Of a stretch of DNA of 64,000 nucleotides, positions 27,797-35,666 are shown piece by piece; position 1 is the stretch's first letter, and each line of letters starts with the position of its first letter. Both the position numbers and the translations under genes were made by a program. This stretch comes from Oceanobacillus jeddahensis (lineage in GTDB: Bacteria > Bacillota > Bacilli > Bacillales > Amphibacillaceae), in contig NZ_CCDM010000001.1 in the NCBI RefSeq assembly GCF_000750635.1, forward strand, positions 682,001-746,000, read 5' to 3'. Under the pieces are notes generated by a model that saw only the letters and a program-made list of their open reading frames with translations, was not told where the DNA came from and made no database searches.

Positions 27797-28807
27797 ATGG
27801 AGCGGAATGCATTTTTTGATAATGCGAAAGTAATTTTAATTTTCCTTGTTGTTTTTGGCCATATGATTCAGCCTTTTATCGGCGATTCAAAGTCAACAGA
27901 AGCAATTTATATATGGATATATACCTTTCATATGCCGGCATTTATTTTATTAGCTGGTTTCTTTGCAAAAGGATCGGGTAACAAAAAATATATATGGAAT
28001 CTCATGAAGAAGTTAATCATTCCATATTTTATTTTTCAAACATTATATACGATTTATTATTTCTTTATCGGCAAGGCAGATTGGCAAACAGGGGTTTTCT
28101 ATCCTCAGTGGTCATTATGGTTTCTGTTTAGCCTGTTTAGTTGGCATATTTTGCTTGTGCTCTTCAAAAAATTACCAGCAGGATGGAGTATTTCTTTATC
28201 AATATTTATAGGTGTCTTTGTAGGCTATTTTGGAGAAATTGGGCATTCCTTTAGCTTATCGAGAACATTTGTGTTTTTCCCATTCTTTTTAATAGGCTAT
28301 TGGCTAACCGTAGACCAAATCATGTGGGTGAAGAACCGTCATGTTAAAACAGCTTCTATTGCTGTGATGTTAAGTCTGTTTGCGTTAATTTATATATTCC
28401 CCGTTATTGACACAGGGTGGTTACTAGCATCACAATCTTATAGCAGTTTAGGGGTAGAAAGCTTTGGTGGATTGATCCGATTATTTGTTTATATGATTGC
28501 GGCAGTAATGACAATCAGTATATTAGCCTGGATTCCTAAAAGGAACTTAGGCTGGGTAACGAAACTTGGAACAAGAACATTATATGTTTATTTATTGCAT
28601 GGTTTCATTGTTCAGTTCCTGCGTGAATTTGATTTATTAACTGTAAATCACTGGTTCGATGTTATCGGAATTGCAGGTCTAGCCGCGTTGATTGTGATTT
28701 TATTATCCAGCAAGCCTATACTAACCGTCTCGCAACCATTAATTGAAGGACGCTTAGCAAAAGTCCCATCTTTATTCAATCATCAGCATAAAGAAACATC
28801 TTCTTAA
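27797..28807 (+). CDS. acyltransferase 3 family membrane protein
   Basis: A 336-residue protein with about ten membrane helices, of the acyltransferase 3 / fucose 4-O-acetylase-like family. The start RNAFFDNAKVILIFLVVFGH carries the catalytic-type His (VVFGH near residue 22) and the next helix YTFHMPAFILLAGFF has the second His. It probably transfers acetyl groups to a cell-surface sugar or polymer; the acceptor is unknown. It stands alone with its own terminator. Confidence 0.8.
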   Translation: MERNAFFDNAKVILIFLVVFGHMIQPFIGDSKSTEAIYIWIYTFHMPAFILLAGFFAKGSGNKKYIWNLMKKLIIPYFIFQTLYTIYYFFIGKADWQTGVFYPQWSLWFLFSLFSWHILLVLFKKLPAGWSISLSIFIGVFVGYFGEIGHSFSLSRTFVFFPFFLIGYWLTVDQIMWVKNRHVKTASIAVMLSLFALIYIFPVIDTGWLLASQSYSSLGVESFGGLIRLFVYMIAAVMTISILAWIPKRNLGWVTKLGTRTLYVYLLHGFIVQFLREFDLLTVNHWFDVIGIAGLAALIVILLSSKPILTVSQPLIEGRLAKVPSLFNHQHKETSS

Positions 28808-28823
28808 AAGATGTCTGTGAAAC

Positions 28824-28863
28824 AAAAAATGCGAAGTTCCCGGGAAGGAACTCCGCATTTTTT
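28824..28863 (+). terminator. intrinsic terminator
   Basis: Arms AAAAAATGCGAAGTTCC / GGAACTCCGCATTTTTT with a short loop, 17 bases after the acyltransferase stop. Confidence 0.9.
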
Positions 28864-28925
28864 ATTGAGTTCATTTTACACTAAAAAAGTATAAGCGCAG
28901 GGGTGATGGGGCGAATAATCGCAGC

Positions 28926-29144
28926 AATGTTGTCAGGTTAATAAATTTTATAAAAATTATATTCAATACAAGTAGACTGTAGTAAGCCTAACTAGCGGAG
29001 GAAAAACACGGAGACTCCTGTGGGAAAGCGCAGTGGGAAGACCCCGCAGAAAAAAAGCGAACTTCTTTTTTTCGAGGAGGCTGAGCTCAAGCCCACGGAA
29101 AGCGTAGTGTTTTTCCGTAGCGGTCGTATTAACCTGACAACATT
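28926..29144. repeat. 18-bp perfect inverted repeats flanking repeat family C copy 1
   Basis: AATGTTGTCAGGTTAATA (28926-28943) and its exact complement TATTAACCTGACAACATT (29127-29144) bracket about 183 bases that hold family C copy 1. The core CCTGACAACATTG also appears at about 6430. A fragment of family A (GGGGCGAATAATCGCAG) is adjacent at 28905-28925. Confidence 0.75.
28994..29123 (+). repeat. structured repeat family C, copy 1
   Basis: The conserved parts are TAGCGGAGG, GGAGACTCCTGTGGGAA, GAAGACCCCGCAG, CGAGGAGGCTGAG, GCCCACGGAAAGCG and CGTAGCGG. Outer stem GGAAAAACAC (29000-29009) with GTGTTTTTCC (29107-29116); inner stem GAAAAAAAG (29049-29057) with CTTTTTTTC (29065-29073). The other copies are at 59715-59850 and 60105-60245. 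Confidence 0.85.
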
Positions 29145-29260
29145 GGTAATCGTAGTCCCAACTAAGGCATTCACCGAAAGGATTGCACTCAAGAGTATAA
29201 GGGATACTAAGAAAGAAAAATACGTTTTTAAGTCTCCCTTTAACAAATGCCGAGTTTTCT

Positions 29261-30604
29261 TTAAAATAACAGATGAGCGATAATCGTAATGATCGGCAGC
29301 GTGATCACTGTACGCATTAAAAAGATGATAGCTAAGTGACGGAAGGATACTGGAATTTTAGTACCCAGAATCAGTCCACCGACTTCAGACATGAAAATCA
29401 ATTGTGTTACAGATAATGCTGCAATAATAAATCGTGTGATTTCTGCTTCTACACCAGTAATTAAAATGGCTGGTAGAAACATATCTGCAAAACCAATCAA
29501 CACGGTTTCAGAAGCTTCCTGGGCAAACGGGATCTGCATCAGTTCTAAAACAGGTACAAATGGCATCCCAAGCCACTGGAATACGGGTGTGTATTCTGCG
29601 ATAATAACGGCAATTGTCCCAAATGCCATTACAACAGGTGTTACAGCAAACCACATATCAAAAATATTTTTTCCGCCATCTACAAAAAAGGTACGGAAGC
29701 TTGTTTCTTTCTCTGCACGTTTTACAGCATTTTTAAATCCGTAAGTAAATACATTATCGGATGCAGGAATTTTTTCATCATCCGTTCTTTCTTTACCGTT
29801 AATATAGGTATTTGACATTCTGGAAAGCGGCGGAATTCGCGGCATAATGAACGCAGCAACGCCCCCTGCGATAAGGATAGTCAGATAAAAAGGTAAAAAC
29901 ATATGCTCTAATTGAACCTGTTGCAGAATAACCAGAGTGAACGTAATCGATACAACAGAGAAAGTTGTACTGATAATAGCTGCTTCCCGTTTTGTATAAT
30001 ACCCTTCTTCATACTGTTTATTTGTCAGTAGTACGCCAATCGTAGCATCCCCAACCCAGGAAGCTAAGCTGTCGACAGATGCTCTGCCGGGCAGGCGGAA
30101 TAAAGGACGCATGATATTTCTCATGATGCCGCCAAAAAACTCCAGCAACCCAAAATTGGTTAAGAAAGGTAAGAAGAGTCCGGCAAACAGGAACGTGACA
30201 AACAGGGTATGGAGTAAACTGTCCAATAACATTCCACCGGTATCTGCACTATAAACAAATTCCGGTCCAATTTGAAAATAAACCATGATTGCAAATACAG
30301 CTGCTAACAGTCGTGTAATCGTCCAGAACCAGGAAGTATAAAATAATTGATGCAGGAAAGGGGATTTCCTAAAAGTTGATTCACCTGCCAATTTGGCAAA
30401 AGTAGTGAATACAGCAGTTAACATAATAACAATCATCATAATAAGAGAGAGATTGTTTTCAAGTGTATCTTGAAGCAGGCCCGCCAAAAAGGCAATAGGT
30501 ATCGTAAAGCCTTCCTCAGTTGGTAATGGATATAAGAATAGGAACAAACCTAACAAAGATGGGATAATAAATTTAATAATATTGCTAAAGGAATAGGGTT
30601 GCAT
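29261..30604 (-). CDS. YjiH family nucleoside-recognition (Gate) membrane protein
   Basis: A 447-residue protein with about 10-12 membrane helices of the YjiH family, which contains nucleoside-recognition/Gate domains. Typical segments are MRNIMRPLFRLPGRASVDSLASWVGDATIGVLL and GFADMFLPAILITGVEAEITRFIIAALSVTQLIFMSEVGG (partial motifs quoted for position, near 160-195 and 370-410). The transported or sensed solute is unknown. The ribosome site AGGAGG is 7 bases before ATG. The gene is monocistronic. Confidence 0.8.
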   Translation of the reverse strand: MQPYSFSNIIKFIIPSLLGLFLFLYPLPTEEGFTIPIAFLAGLLQDTLENNLSLIMMIVIMLTAVFTTFAKLAGESTFRKSPFLHQLFYTSWFWTITRLLAAVFAIMVYFQIGPEFVYSADTGGMLLDSLLHTLFVTFLFAGLFLPFLTNFGLLEFFGGIMRNIMRPLFRLPGRASVDSLASWVGDATIGVLLTNKQYEEGYYTKREAAIISTTFSVVSITFTLVILQQVQLEHMFLPFYLTILIAGGVAAFIMPRIPPLSRMSNTYINGKERTDDEKIPASDNVFTYGFKNAVKRAEKETSFRTFFVDGGKNIFDMWFAVTPVVMAFGTIAVIIAEYTPVFQWLGMPFVPVLELMQIPFAQEASETVLIGFADMFLPAILITGVEAEITRFIIAALSVTQLIFMSEVGGLILGTKIPVSFRHLAIIFLMRTVITLPIITIIAHLLF

Positions 30605-30941
30605 TTACTTTCCTCCTAAAAAATATGAACTAAAAAATGTAACTGTATGATTATACAACCAAACGTAATTTTATTCAATAGTTTATCGTTAGATAATGGT
30701 TAATAATAGTATGGAACGGGAATAAAAAAATATAGGCATTAAATTTGGCGACAAAATCATTTACGTGACAGTTAACTATTTTATATAATAGTATTATAAG
30801 AAAGTTTATTTTATTCTCTGTACCCAAATAGTGTATAGAATAATCCTGTTTCACGTATTGTAAGGATGACAGGTTAAAAGGATCAGGTTCATCCGGTTTT
30901 AAGCGAACCATCATAAACGCATACTATAGGAGGTTTAAATG
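30605..30941. other. gap upstream of the phasin-like gene
   Basis: Very AT-rich. A minus-strand open frame here has no ribosome site or recognisable protein pattern. A small hairpin GGTTC...GAACC at 30886-30911 precedes the phasin-like gene. Confidence 0.4.
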
Positions 30942-31283
30942 ATGAGTGAATATTTACGTAAAGGATTTTTACTGGGGCTGGGCGCTGCAGTAAGCGGCAA
31001 AGAGAAATTTGAACAAAAGGTGAAAGAATTAGTAGAAAAAAATGAGTTAACTCAAGAACAGGCAAGAACTGTTTTAGATAATTTTATTGAAAAAGGCAGC
31101 AGTAAAAAAGACGAGTGGGATGAAAAAAGCAAAGAGAAAAAGAAAGACTTAGCTAGAGAGACAGGACTTGCAACGACAGATGAAATAGATGAGCTGCGCG
31201 CTAGAGTTAATGTACTTGAAGAAAAACTTGGCGTCACCCTGGAAGAAGCAGAAGAGGAAGTTGTAGAAGAAGAGCAGGATTAA
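30942..31283 (+). CDS. phasin family protein
   Basis: A 113-residue, highly charged helical protein. The start SEYLRKGFLLGLGAAVSGKEKFEQKVKELV and the ELRARVNVLEEKLGV coiled-coil segment match the phasin-like family (polyhydroxyalkanoate granule associated) that is widespread in Bacillales even without granule genes. The C-terminal tail is acidic. The second of two adjacent ATGs (30942) is 8 bases behind AGGAGG and is preferred over 30939. The true role is uncertain. Confidence 0.75.
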   Translation: MSEYLRKGFLLGLGAAVSGKEKFEQKVKELVEKNELTQEQARTVLDNFIEKGSSKKDEWDEKSKEKKKDLARETGLATTDEIDELRARVNVLEEKLGVTLEEAEEEVVEEEQD

Positions 31284-31288
31284 TATTT

Positions 31289-31334
31289 AAGAGCAAGATG
31301 CTTTCGATCCAATGAAAGTATATTGCTCTTTTTT
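31289..31334 (+). terminator. intrinsic terminator
   Basis: Two-part stem: AAGAGCAA / TTGCTCTT outside and CTTTC / GAAAG inside, then a T run. It ends just before the ribosome site of the CHY zinc finger gene. Confidence 0.8.
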
Positions 31335-31352
31335 ATGGGAGGAGTGGATAGA

Positions 31353-31685
31353 ATGACAACCATTTATGGGGCGATTGTGGATGATCAAACAAGGTGCAAA
31401 CATTACCATACAACAAAAGACATTATTGCTATTAAATTTAACTGCTGCCAGAAATATTATCCGTGCTATCAATGTCATGAAGCGTGTGAAGATCATCCCA
31501 TCTCCGTATGGGGAAAAGATGAATTTGATGAATTAGCTATTATATGCGGTGTTTGTAAAACAGAGCATACCATTAATCAATATATGGATACGAATAAGTG
31601 TTTACATTGTGAATCACCATTTAACGAAGGTTGTCAAAAACATTATCATTTATATTTTGACTACACACCTGAGTGTAAAAGGTAA
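31353..31685 (+). CDS. CHY zinc finger protein
   Basis: A 110-residue protein with nine or more Cys/His metal ligands: CKHYHTTKDI, CCQKYYPCYQCHEAC, ICGVCKTEH, CLHCESPFNEGCQKHYHLYF. This is the CHY zinc finger pattern, a three-zinc domain. Bacterial stand-alone members have no proven role. The ATG at 31353 is chosen because GGGAGG lies 9 bases before it; the frame extending back to 31323 runs into the preceding terminator. Confidence 0.87.
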   Translation: MTTIYGAIVDDQTRCKHYHTTKDIIAIKFNCCQKYYPCYQCHEACEDHPISVWGKDEFDELAIICGVCKTEHTINQYMDTNKCLHCESPFNEGCQKHYHLYFDYTPECKR

Positions 31686-31809
31686 CAGCATATGAAATAA
31701 TAAAAAGTTTTCATGATTTATTTCTCTTAAATATCTTGTAATTTGAGAACGTTTCTATTAGTATCTTATATAAGCACCAGGTACTAAAAATAGAAAAAGG
31801 AAGAGAAGC

Positions 31810-32403
31810 ATGTATTATTTAGCCGCATATCTACTAAAAGTAATTTTGAGTTTATTTGGACGAATAAAAGTATTTCAGAAAGAAAAACTTCCGCAAACGG
31901 ATGGGTATATTATTGCATGTACACATACAGGCTGGGTGGATATTTTATGGTTAGGCGTGAGTTTATTGCCTATAAAAGTCCACTATATGGCGAAGAAGGA
32001 ATTATTTCAATCAGGTCCATTAAAATGGCTCATGGAAAAATTAAATGCATTTCCAGTGGATAGGGATAATCCTGGCCCCAGCACGATTAAAGTCCCCCGT
32101 AAGCTTTTAAAAGATGGAAAAGTAATTGGGATTTTTCCCAGTGGGACGAGAACGACGAATCAAGTTCCTTTAAAAAGAGGAGCGGTTACCATTGCCGCGT
32201 ATAGTAAGGCTCCTATTGTTCCAGCAGCTTATACAGGACCAAATAATTTTAAAGAGCTCTTCAAGTTTAAAAAACCGAAAATTATCTTTGGTGATCCGAT
32301 CTATTTATCAGAGGATATTCCTCGAAAAGAGGCGATGGATGAGATGATGAAAGTAATGAATGAGGAGCTATACGCACTACAATCAACAATCGAAGAAAAA
32401 TAA
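31810..32403 (+). CDS. plsC: 1-acyl-sn-glycerol-3-phosphate acyltransferase
   Basis: A 197-residue membrane-associated acyltransferase that adds the second acyl chain to make phosphatidic acid. The catalytic HX4D motif is HTGWVD (near 39-44), the second block FPVDRD, and the substrate block FPSGTR, where Ser replaces the usual Glu of FPEGTR. One hydrophobic N-terminal helix. The ribosome site is GGAAGAG. It stands alone. Confidence 0.88.
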   Translation: MYYLAAYLLKVILSLFGRIKVFQKEKLPQTDGYIIACTHTGWVDILWLGVSLLPIKVHYMAKKELFQSGPLKWLMEKLNAFPVDRDNPGPSTIKVPRKLLKDGKVIGIFPSGTRTTNQVPLKRGAVTIAAYSKAPIVPAAYTGPNNFKELFKFKKPKIIFGDPIYLSEDIPRKEAMDEMMKVMNEELYALQSTIEEK

Positions 32404-32694
32404 AGTATTTTTCTATTATAAAAAGATTTCCTCTGGCACATCCAACTTATTAATGAGGAGAGGTGTCAGGAGATTCTTAACATATTTTAGAGTATAAAAA
32501 ATTGTTTCAAGGAACTTCGATTATGCTGCCTGTAAAAGCGTTATTCACTAAAAGCTTGCACGTTAAAATAAAAAGGGCTTTATGAAAGTAAAATACATAG
32601 TAATACCGCTTTTGCAAATCCTGAAATTTCCAATATTGTGATAAATAAGTAAAGAGATTTCTTTATTAATACAAAATCTTGAAATATTCTCCTA
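32404..32694. other. gap after plsC
   Basis: AT-rich with no convincing gene. A piece AAGGAACTTCGATTATG at 32510-32530 vaguely recalls repeat family B. Confidence 0.3.
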
Positions 32695-32723
32695 TTGAAG
32701 ATAAAAAAAGACAATGCTATAAT
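32695..32723 (+). promoter_or_regulatory. sigma-A promoter of the 51-residue gene
   Basis: TTGAAG (-35, 32695-32700), 17-base spacer, TATAAT (-10, 32718-32723) with the extended TGC directly in front. Transcription would start near 32730, about 37 bases before the ATG of the small gene. Confidence 0.75.
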
Positions 32724-32766
32724 ATTTTTATATTTTACTTCATCAGTGTAGGGGGAGTTTTCAAGA

Positions 32767-32922
32767 ATGAAGAACTTTTTTCACCTATATCATCAAACTT
32801 CAACACAATTAGGAAGAGAATTGGAAAAATCTGAGGTTACGTTTTTGAAATGGATGTATGAGCGCTATACGGTGGAGGAAATATCAAGAAGAAAGCTAAG
32901 CGAAAAACGTATATTACGTTAA
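32767..32922 (+). CDS. small basic protein of unknown function, 51 residues
   Basis: I do not recognise this family. It encodes 51 residues starting MKNFFHLYHQ, with a central aromatic helix-like segment TFLKWMYERYTVEE and a basic end (ISRRKLSEKRILR). Signs that it is real: a near-perfect promoter 44 bases upstream, a GGGGGAG ribosome site 9 bases before ATG, and a terminator that begins at its stop codon. The whole transcript would be about 230 nucleotides. There is no membrane helix or signal peptide. It could be a small regulator or RNA-binding protein; a function in the RNA itself is also possible. Confidence 0.7.
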   Translation: MKNFFHLYHQTSTQLGRELEKSEVTFLKWMYERYTVEEISRRKLSEKRILR

Positions 32923-32960
32923 AGAGCAGAAAGACGAATACCGTCTGAGGCTCTTTTTTT
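32921..32960 (+). terminator. intrinsic terminator
   Basis: AAAGAGC / GCTCTTT outer stem and GACG / CGTC inner stem, then seven T. Confidence 0.85.
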
Positions 32961-33112
32961 ATGCTTTTAAGGAGATTTTTGAATTTCATCATTTCAGTCA
33001 AGAGAGAACCTTTTACAAAACTGAATGGAAATTTTAAGTGAGAGCTGAATTGGCGCAAGTATTCATGCTATAATTCTAAAAGGGCATTATAGTTACATAA
33101 AGGAGGGGTTCC

Positions 33113-33430
33113 ATGGCTATAAGCAATGAAATAATAATTAATAAAATGATCCGTGAGTTGGAGGAAGCCAAAAGAATAGCTCACCAGCAGGATCAAGTGA
33201 AAAAACATATGGAGAATATTCATTTACTAAGCGAGTTATTTATCTCAGCAAGTCCTGAATCAAATATCGTAAATCAAATGCAAGTGAATATAGAAGATAC
33301 AGAGGAACAGATCTCAGAAGCAGAAATGAAAGCAATGCTTGGGAAGCAGTCTACTGGAAAAGTAGTCACACCAGAAAAAAATAAGTTAAATGAAAATGAT
33401 GCTAATGGCGAATCTATATTTGATTTTTAA
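33113..33430 (+). CDS. ywdI: YwdI family protein (DUF5327)
   Basis: A 105-residue acidic helical protein. NKMIRELEEAKRIAHQQDQVKKHMENIHLL at the start and the C-terminal SIFDF-like end match YwdI (DUF5327) of Bacillus. It sits 56 bases upstream of ywdK as in Bacillus subtilis. The role is unknown. AAGGAGGGG lies 7 bases before the ATG. Confidence 0.82.
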   Translation: MAISNEIIINKMIRELEEAKRIAHQQDQVKKHMENIHLLSELFISASPESNIVNQMQVNIEDTEEQISEAEMKAMLGKQSTGKVVTPEKNKLNENDANGESIFDF

Positions 33431-33501
33431 GAGTATACAGAGTGAGTAAGAGCGGATCTTTTTTTAATAAAGGATGTAATCAATGATTGGAGATGAAGAA
33501 G

Positions 33502-33873
33502 ATGAAATTATTTTTAATAATTGGAGCGATCCTTGGCTTTTTAGCAGTAGCTCTGGGAGCATTTGGAGCACATGGATTAGAAGGAAGGTTATCCGAAAGA
33601 GCCTTAACAAATTGGGGGAAAGCTGTAGATTATCAAATGTTTCATACAATGGCCATTGTTGCTGTAGCTATTTTATTAGGGAAATTTGAAGGTAGTAATC
33701 TTTTTGCATCAAGTGGGTGGTTATTTTTAGCAGGTATTGTTTTATTTTCAGGTAGCTTGTATATCTATTCTTTGACGGGTGTTAAGACACTTGCAATGAT
33801 TACACCGTTTGGAGGACTGTCCTTTTTGGTGGGATGGGTTCTGTTAGGTATCGGCGCGATGAAATTGTTATAA
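33502..33873 (+). CDS. ywdK: DUF423 family membrane protein
   Basis: A 123-residue protein with four membrane helices and the DUF423 signature: GFLAVALGAFGAHGL near the start, then YQMFHTMAI and LFSGSLYIYSLTG. Function is unknown. The ATG at 33502 is chosen because GGAG lies 9 bases before it; the upstream in-frame TTG and ATG overlap the site. It is downstream of ywdI and probably co-transcribed. Confidence 0.87.
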   Translation: MKLFLIIGAILGFLAVALGAFGAHGLEGRLSERALTNWGKAVDYQMFHTMAIVAVAILLGKFEGSNLFASSGWLFLAGIVLFSGSLYIYSLTGVKTLAMITPFGGLSFLVGWVLLGIGAMKLL

Positions 33874-33904
33874 ATAGGGCCTTCAGTAGTTGGATTTTAT
33901 ATAA

Positions 33905-34035
33905 TAGGTAAATCATAAGAGAAACGATTGATTACGGAGACTTTGGTTAAGTTCCCCGCGTCTTTATTGGAATGTCAGAGTCTGGACATCTCTGTGTAAG
34001 AAAGGGGCAAGCGAATATAAGCTTTTCTAAACGTT
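33905..34035 (+). repeat. dispersed repeat family B, copy 3
   Basis: CATAAGAGAAACGATTGATT, GGTTAAGTTCCCCGCGTCTT, AAGAAAGGGGCAAGCG and a final GCTTTTCT line up in order with 13318-13445. Confidence 0.65.
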
Positions 34036-34043
34036 AACATGTT

Positions 34044-34295
34044 TTATAGATAAAAATAAATCGAAGTGATAAACAGAAAAAGCAATACTGCACGAATTGC
34101 TTGTTTAATGGCATCAGAGCCTCTACGTGTATGCAGCAGAATCAAAGCATTACTAAACATGCTAAATACAAAAAGATAACAGGCAAAGAATAAAAAGAAC
34201 AGCCATCCTGTTATCCAGGCAAAAATGCCAAAAAATAGACCAGCCATGATCGCAATCACTTCCATACGTATGAACTTTTCCAGAGGATGTCTCAT
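34044..34295 (-). CDS. small membrane protein of unknown function
   Basis: An 83-residue protein with three predicted membrane helices (about 12-32, 33-52, 65-83) and a positive loop HTRRGSDAIKQAIRA. I do not recognise the family. A good ribosome site (GAGGAGATT) precedes the ATG. It is convergent to ywdK and downstream of gerQ on the same strand, but a strong hairpin separates it from gerQ. Confidence 0.65.
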   Translation of the reverse strand: MRHPLEKFIRMEVIAIMAGLFFGIFAWITGWLFFLFFACYLFVFSMFSNALILLHTRRGSDAIKQAIRAVLLFLFITSIYFYL

Positions 34296-34330
34296 TTTAA
34301 TCTCCTCACAGTATAAAAATAATGGATTGA

Positions 34331-34377
34331 AGTAAGGAAAAGCGTAGACATTATTTTTGTCTACGCTTTTCCTTACT
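34331..34377 (-). terminator. strong hairpin after gerQ
   Basis: About 19-base perfect arms (AGTAAGGAAAAGCGTAGACA and its complement) with a short A/T loop. The T run is weak, but the stem is one of the longest in the window. Confidence 0.65.
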
Positions 34378-34419
34378 GCTTAAAGTACTTTATCCAGGGT
34401 TGTAGTTGGGATTTTGACC

Positions 34420-34833
34420 TTAGTTCCCGTATGGATAAGCATAATCAATTGCTTCGTCAAATAGGACATAATCTAAATATACCATTAATAATAAGAAACG
34501 GCGGTTAGAGTCTTCTTCCCGGATCAAAATATGATCCCGCCCGGCTTCTTCGATGTAGCCGCGGAATGATGTTGGCTGCTGTCCTTCAAAGGTCAGATAA
34601 AAAGTGCCTAACTTTCCCCGGTTCAAGCGTAAAATGTTCTCAATATAAGATTGTTGATTCATTAACTGACCGGCGCCATTCCCGTTTCCATTTCCATTGC
34701 TTGGCTGTGCGTATTGCCGGACTGGATAAGCTGGATAAAAACTTCCAGCTGTCTGAGGGTAATAATAGTATGGATTAGGATAGTAAGCCTGATTATTATT
34801 CAATGGCTGGTTTGGATTCGTTTGATCACTCAT
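34420..34833 (-). CDS. gerQ: spore coat protein GerQ
   Basis: A 137-residue spore protein. The N-terminal half is rich in Asn, Tyr, Pro and Gly (including an NGNGNGNG run); the conserved C-terminal half starts SYIENILRLNRGKLGTFYLT and ends FDEAIDYAYPYGN. In Bacillus subtilis, GerQ is cross-linked by transglutaminase and holds the cortex hydrolase CwlJ in the coat. Here gerQ is intact, while the gene just upstream, cwlJ, is broken. The ATG at 34833 is 8 bases behind GGAGAG; the GTG further up is rejected. Confidence 0.93.
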   Translation of the reverse strand: MSDQTNPNQPLNNNQAYYPNPYYYYPQTAGSFYPAYPVRQYAQPSNGNGNGNGAGQLMNQQSYIENILRLNRGKLGTFYLTFEGQQPTSFRGYIEEAGRDHILIREEDSNRRFLLLMVYLDYVLFDEAIDYAYPYGN

Positions 34834-34905
34834 GAACTTCACTCTCCTTCATAATGAAAATAATGCTATACATGTATGCAGTAAAAAAGTTATATATCAC
34901 TGCCT

Positions 34906-35331
34906 CTACCGATATACATCAGGACATTCCCTTTCAGATGGTGCATAAAAGCAATGTGCTTTATATCTCCCTGTGTTCCATTGGCCATACCATTGATCAG
35001 GACAAGGTTCTCTAGGCATAAAGAACCAAAGTGAATTAGAAGCGGGATGCTGCATTTCCCCTTAAAGCACTCTTCTGGCAAGGCGTTTATCTGATTCCCT
35101 GGCCCGTTGATAAAAATAGCCTTTCTGCGTTGCTTCAAATTCCTCCGGGATTCTGATAAAGCCTATTCGATATCGTCCGGATATCTGTGAAATCTAAACA
35201 GTCCGCCAGAACACGGTTGACTCCTGTGTTACCGGCCATTAACATACCAAGATCGCCGTTCCCTCTGTTTCAGCACGCATGAGGAAGGCGAGTAAATCAA
35301 CATCTGCTTCATTATGAGCAATTATTGCCAT
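34906..35331 (-). pseudogene. cwlJ: cwlJ, spore cortex hydrolase, disrupted
   Basis: The minus strand encodes a recognisable CwlJ in three broken pieces. Start: MAIIAHNEADVDLLAFLMRA-ETEG, then a one-base loss after the GAGGGAAC segment. Frame 2: GDLGMLMAGNTGVNRVLADC to LYQNPGG, then a one-base gain at GGAATTTGAA. Frame 3: FEATQKGYFYQRARESDKRL-ARRVL, then an in-frame TAA where Lys is expected, then GEMQHPASNSLWFFMPREPC to the true end. The net length is 426 bases, the full size for the 142-residue enzyme. Three independent lesions argue against sequencing error. The start codon and GAGGT ribosome site remain. It would have degraded cortex during Ca-dipicolinate-triggered germination. Confidence 0.88.
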
Positions 35332-35403
35332 AGATCAACCTCATTTCTCGTTTTTCATAGTAAAAAAGATTTTTGCATGAAAGAATTCTTTTCCAAGAAT
35401 TAC

Positions 35404-35552
35404 TGCGTCTAGCTCCGAGCGCCAAAAACTAGGAGATTTCACGGCGCGCCCTACGATAAGGAATCATCGATTCGCTGAAGCTCATCGTGATTCCTTTATC
35501 TCAGTTGCACCGCTCCAATCTCTACGTTTTTAAAAGGGCGCTCTCCGCTTTA
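35404..35552 (+). repeat. dispersed repeat family D, copy 2
   Basis: Matches 6200-6345 over its length; the central loop differs (AATCATCGATTCGCTGAAGC here). Ends GAGCGCC / GGGCGCTC are complementary. Confidence 0.75.
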
Positions 35553-35625
35553 AATTTAAAATCTTCAGTGCAAGCTCATTAATGATATGTATGTAGAAGC
35601 GTGTACTTTCATGATAATTTTTTCA

Positions 35626-35655
35626 TAAAAAAAGAGGCTTTATTCAGCCTCTTTT
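35626..35655 (-). terminator. intrinsic terminator of hemQ
   Basis: AAAAGAGGCT / AGCCTCTTTT with a 6-base loop and a run of T on the minus strand, 11 bases after the hemQ stop. Confidence 0.88.
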
Positions 35656-35666
35656 AATAAATAGGA

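Noticed and set aside
29020-29283. Plus-strand 87-codon open frame
   Set aside because: It lies over repeat family C and the end of the YjiH-type gene and has no ribosome site.
30675-30914. Minus-strand 79-codon open frame
   Set aside because: No ribosome site, AT-driven composition and no protein-like pattern.
34890-35138. Minus-strand 82-codon open frame in the gerQ-cwlJ interval
   Set aside because: It is an out-of-frame reading across the cwlJ pseudogene; the CwlJ-like residues are in the other frames.
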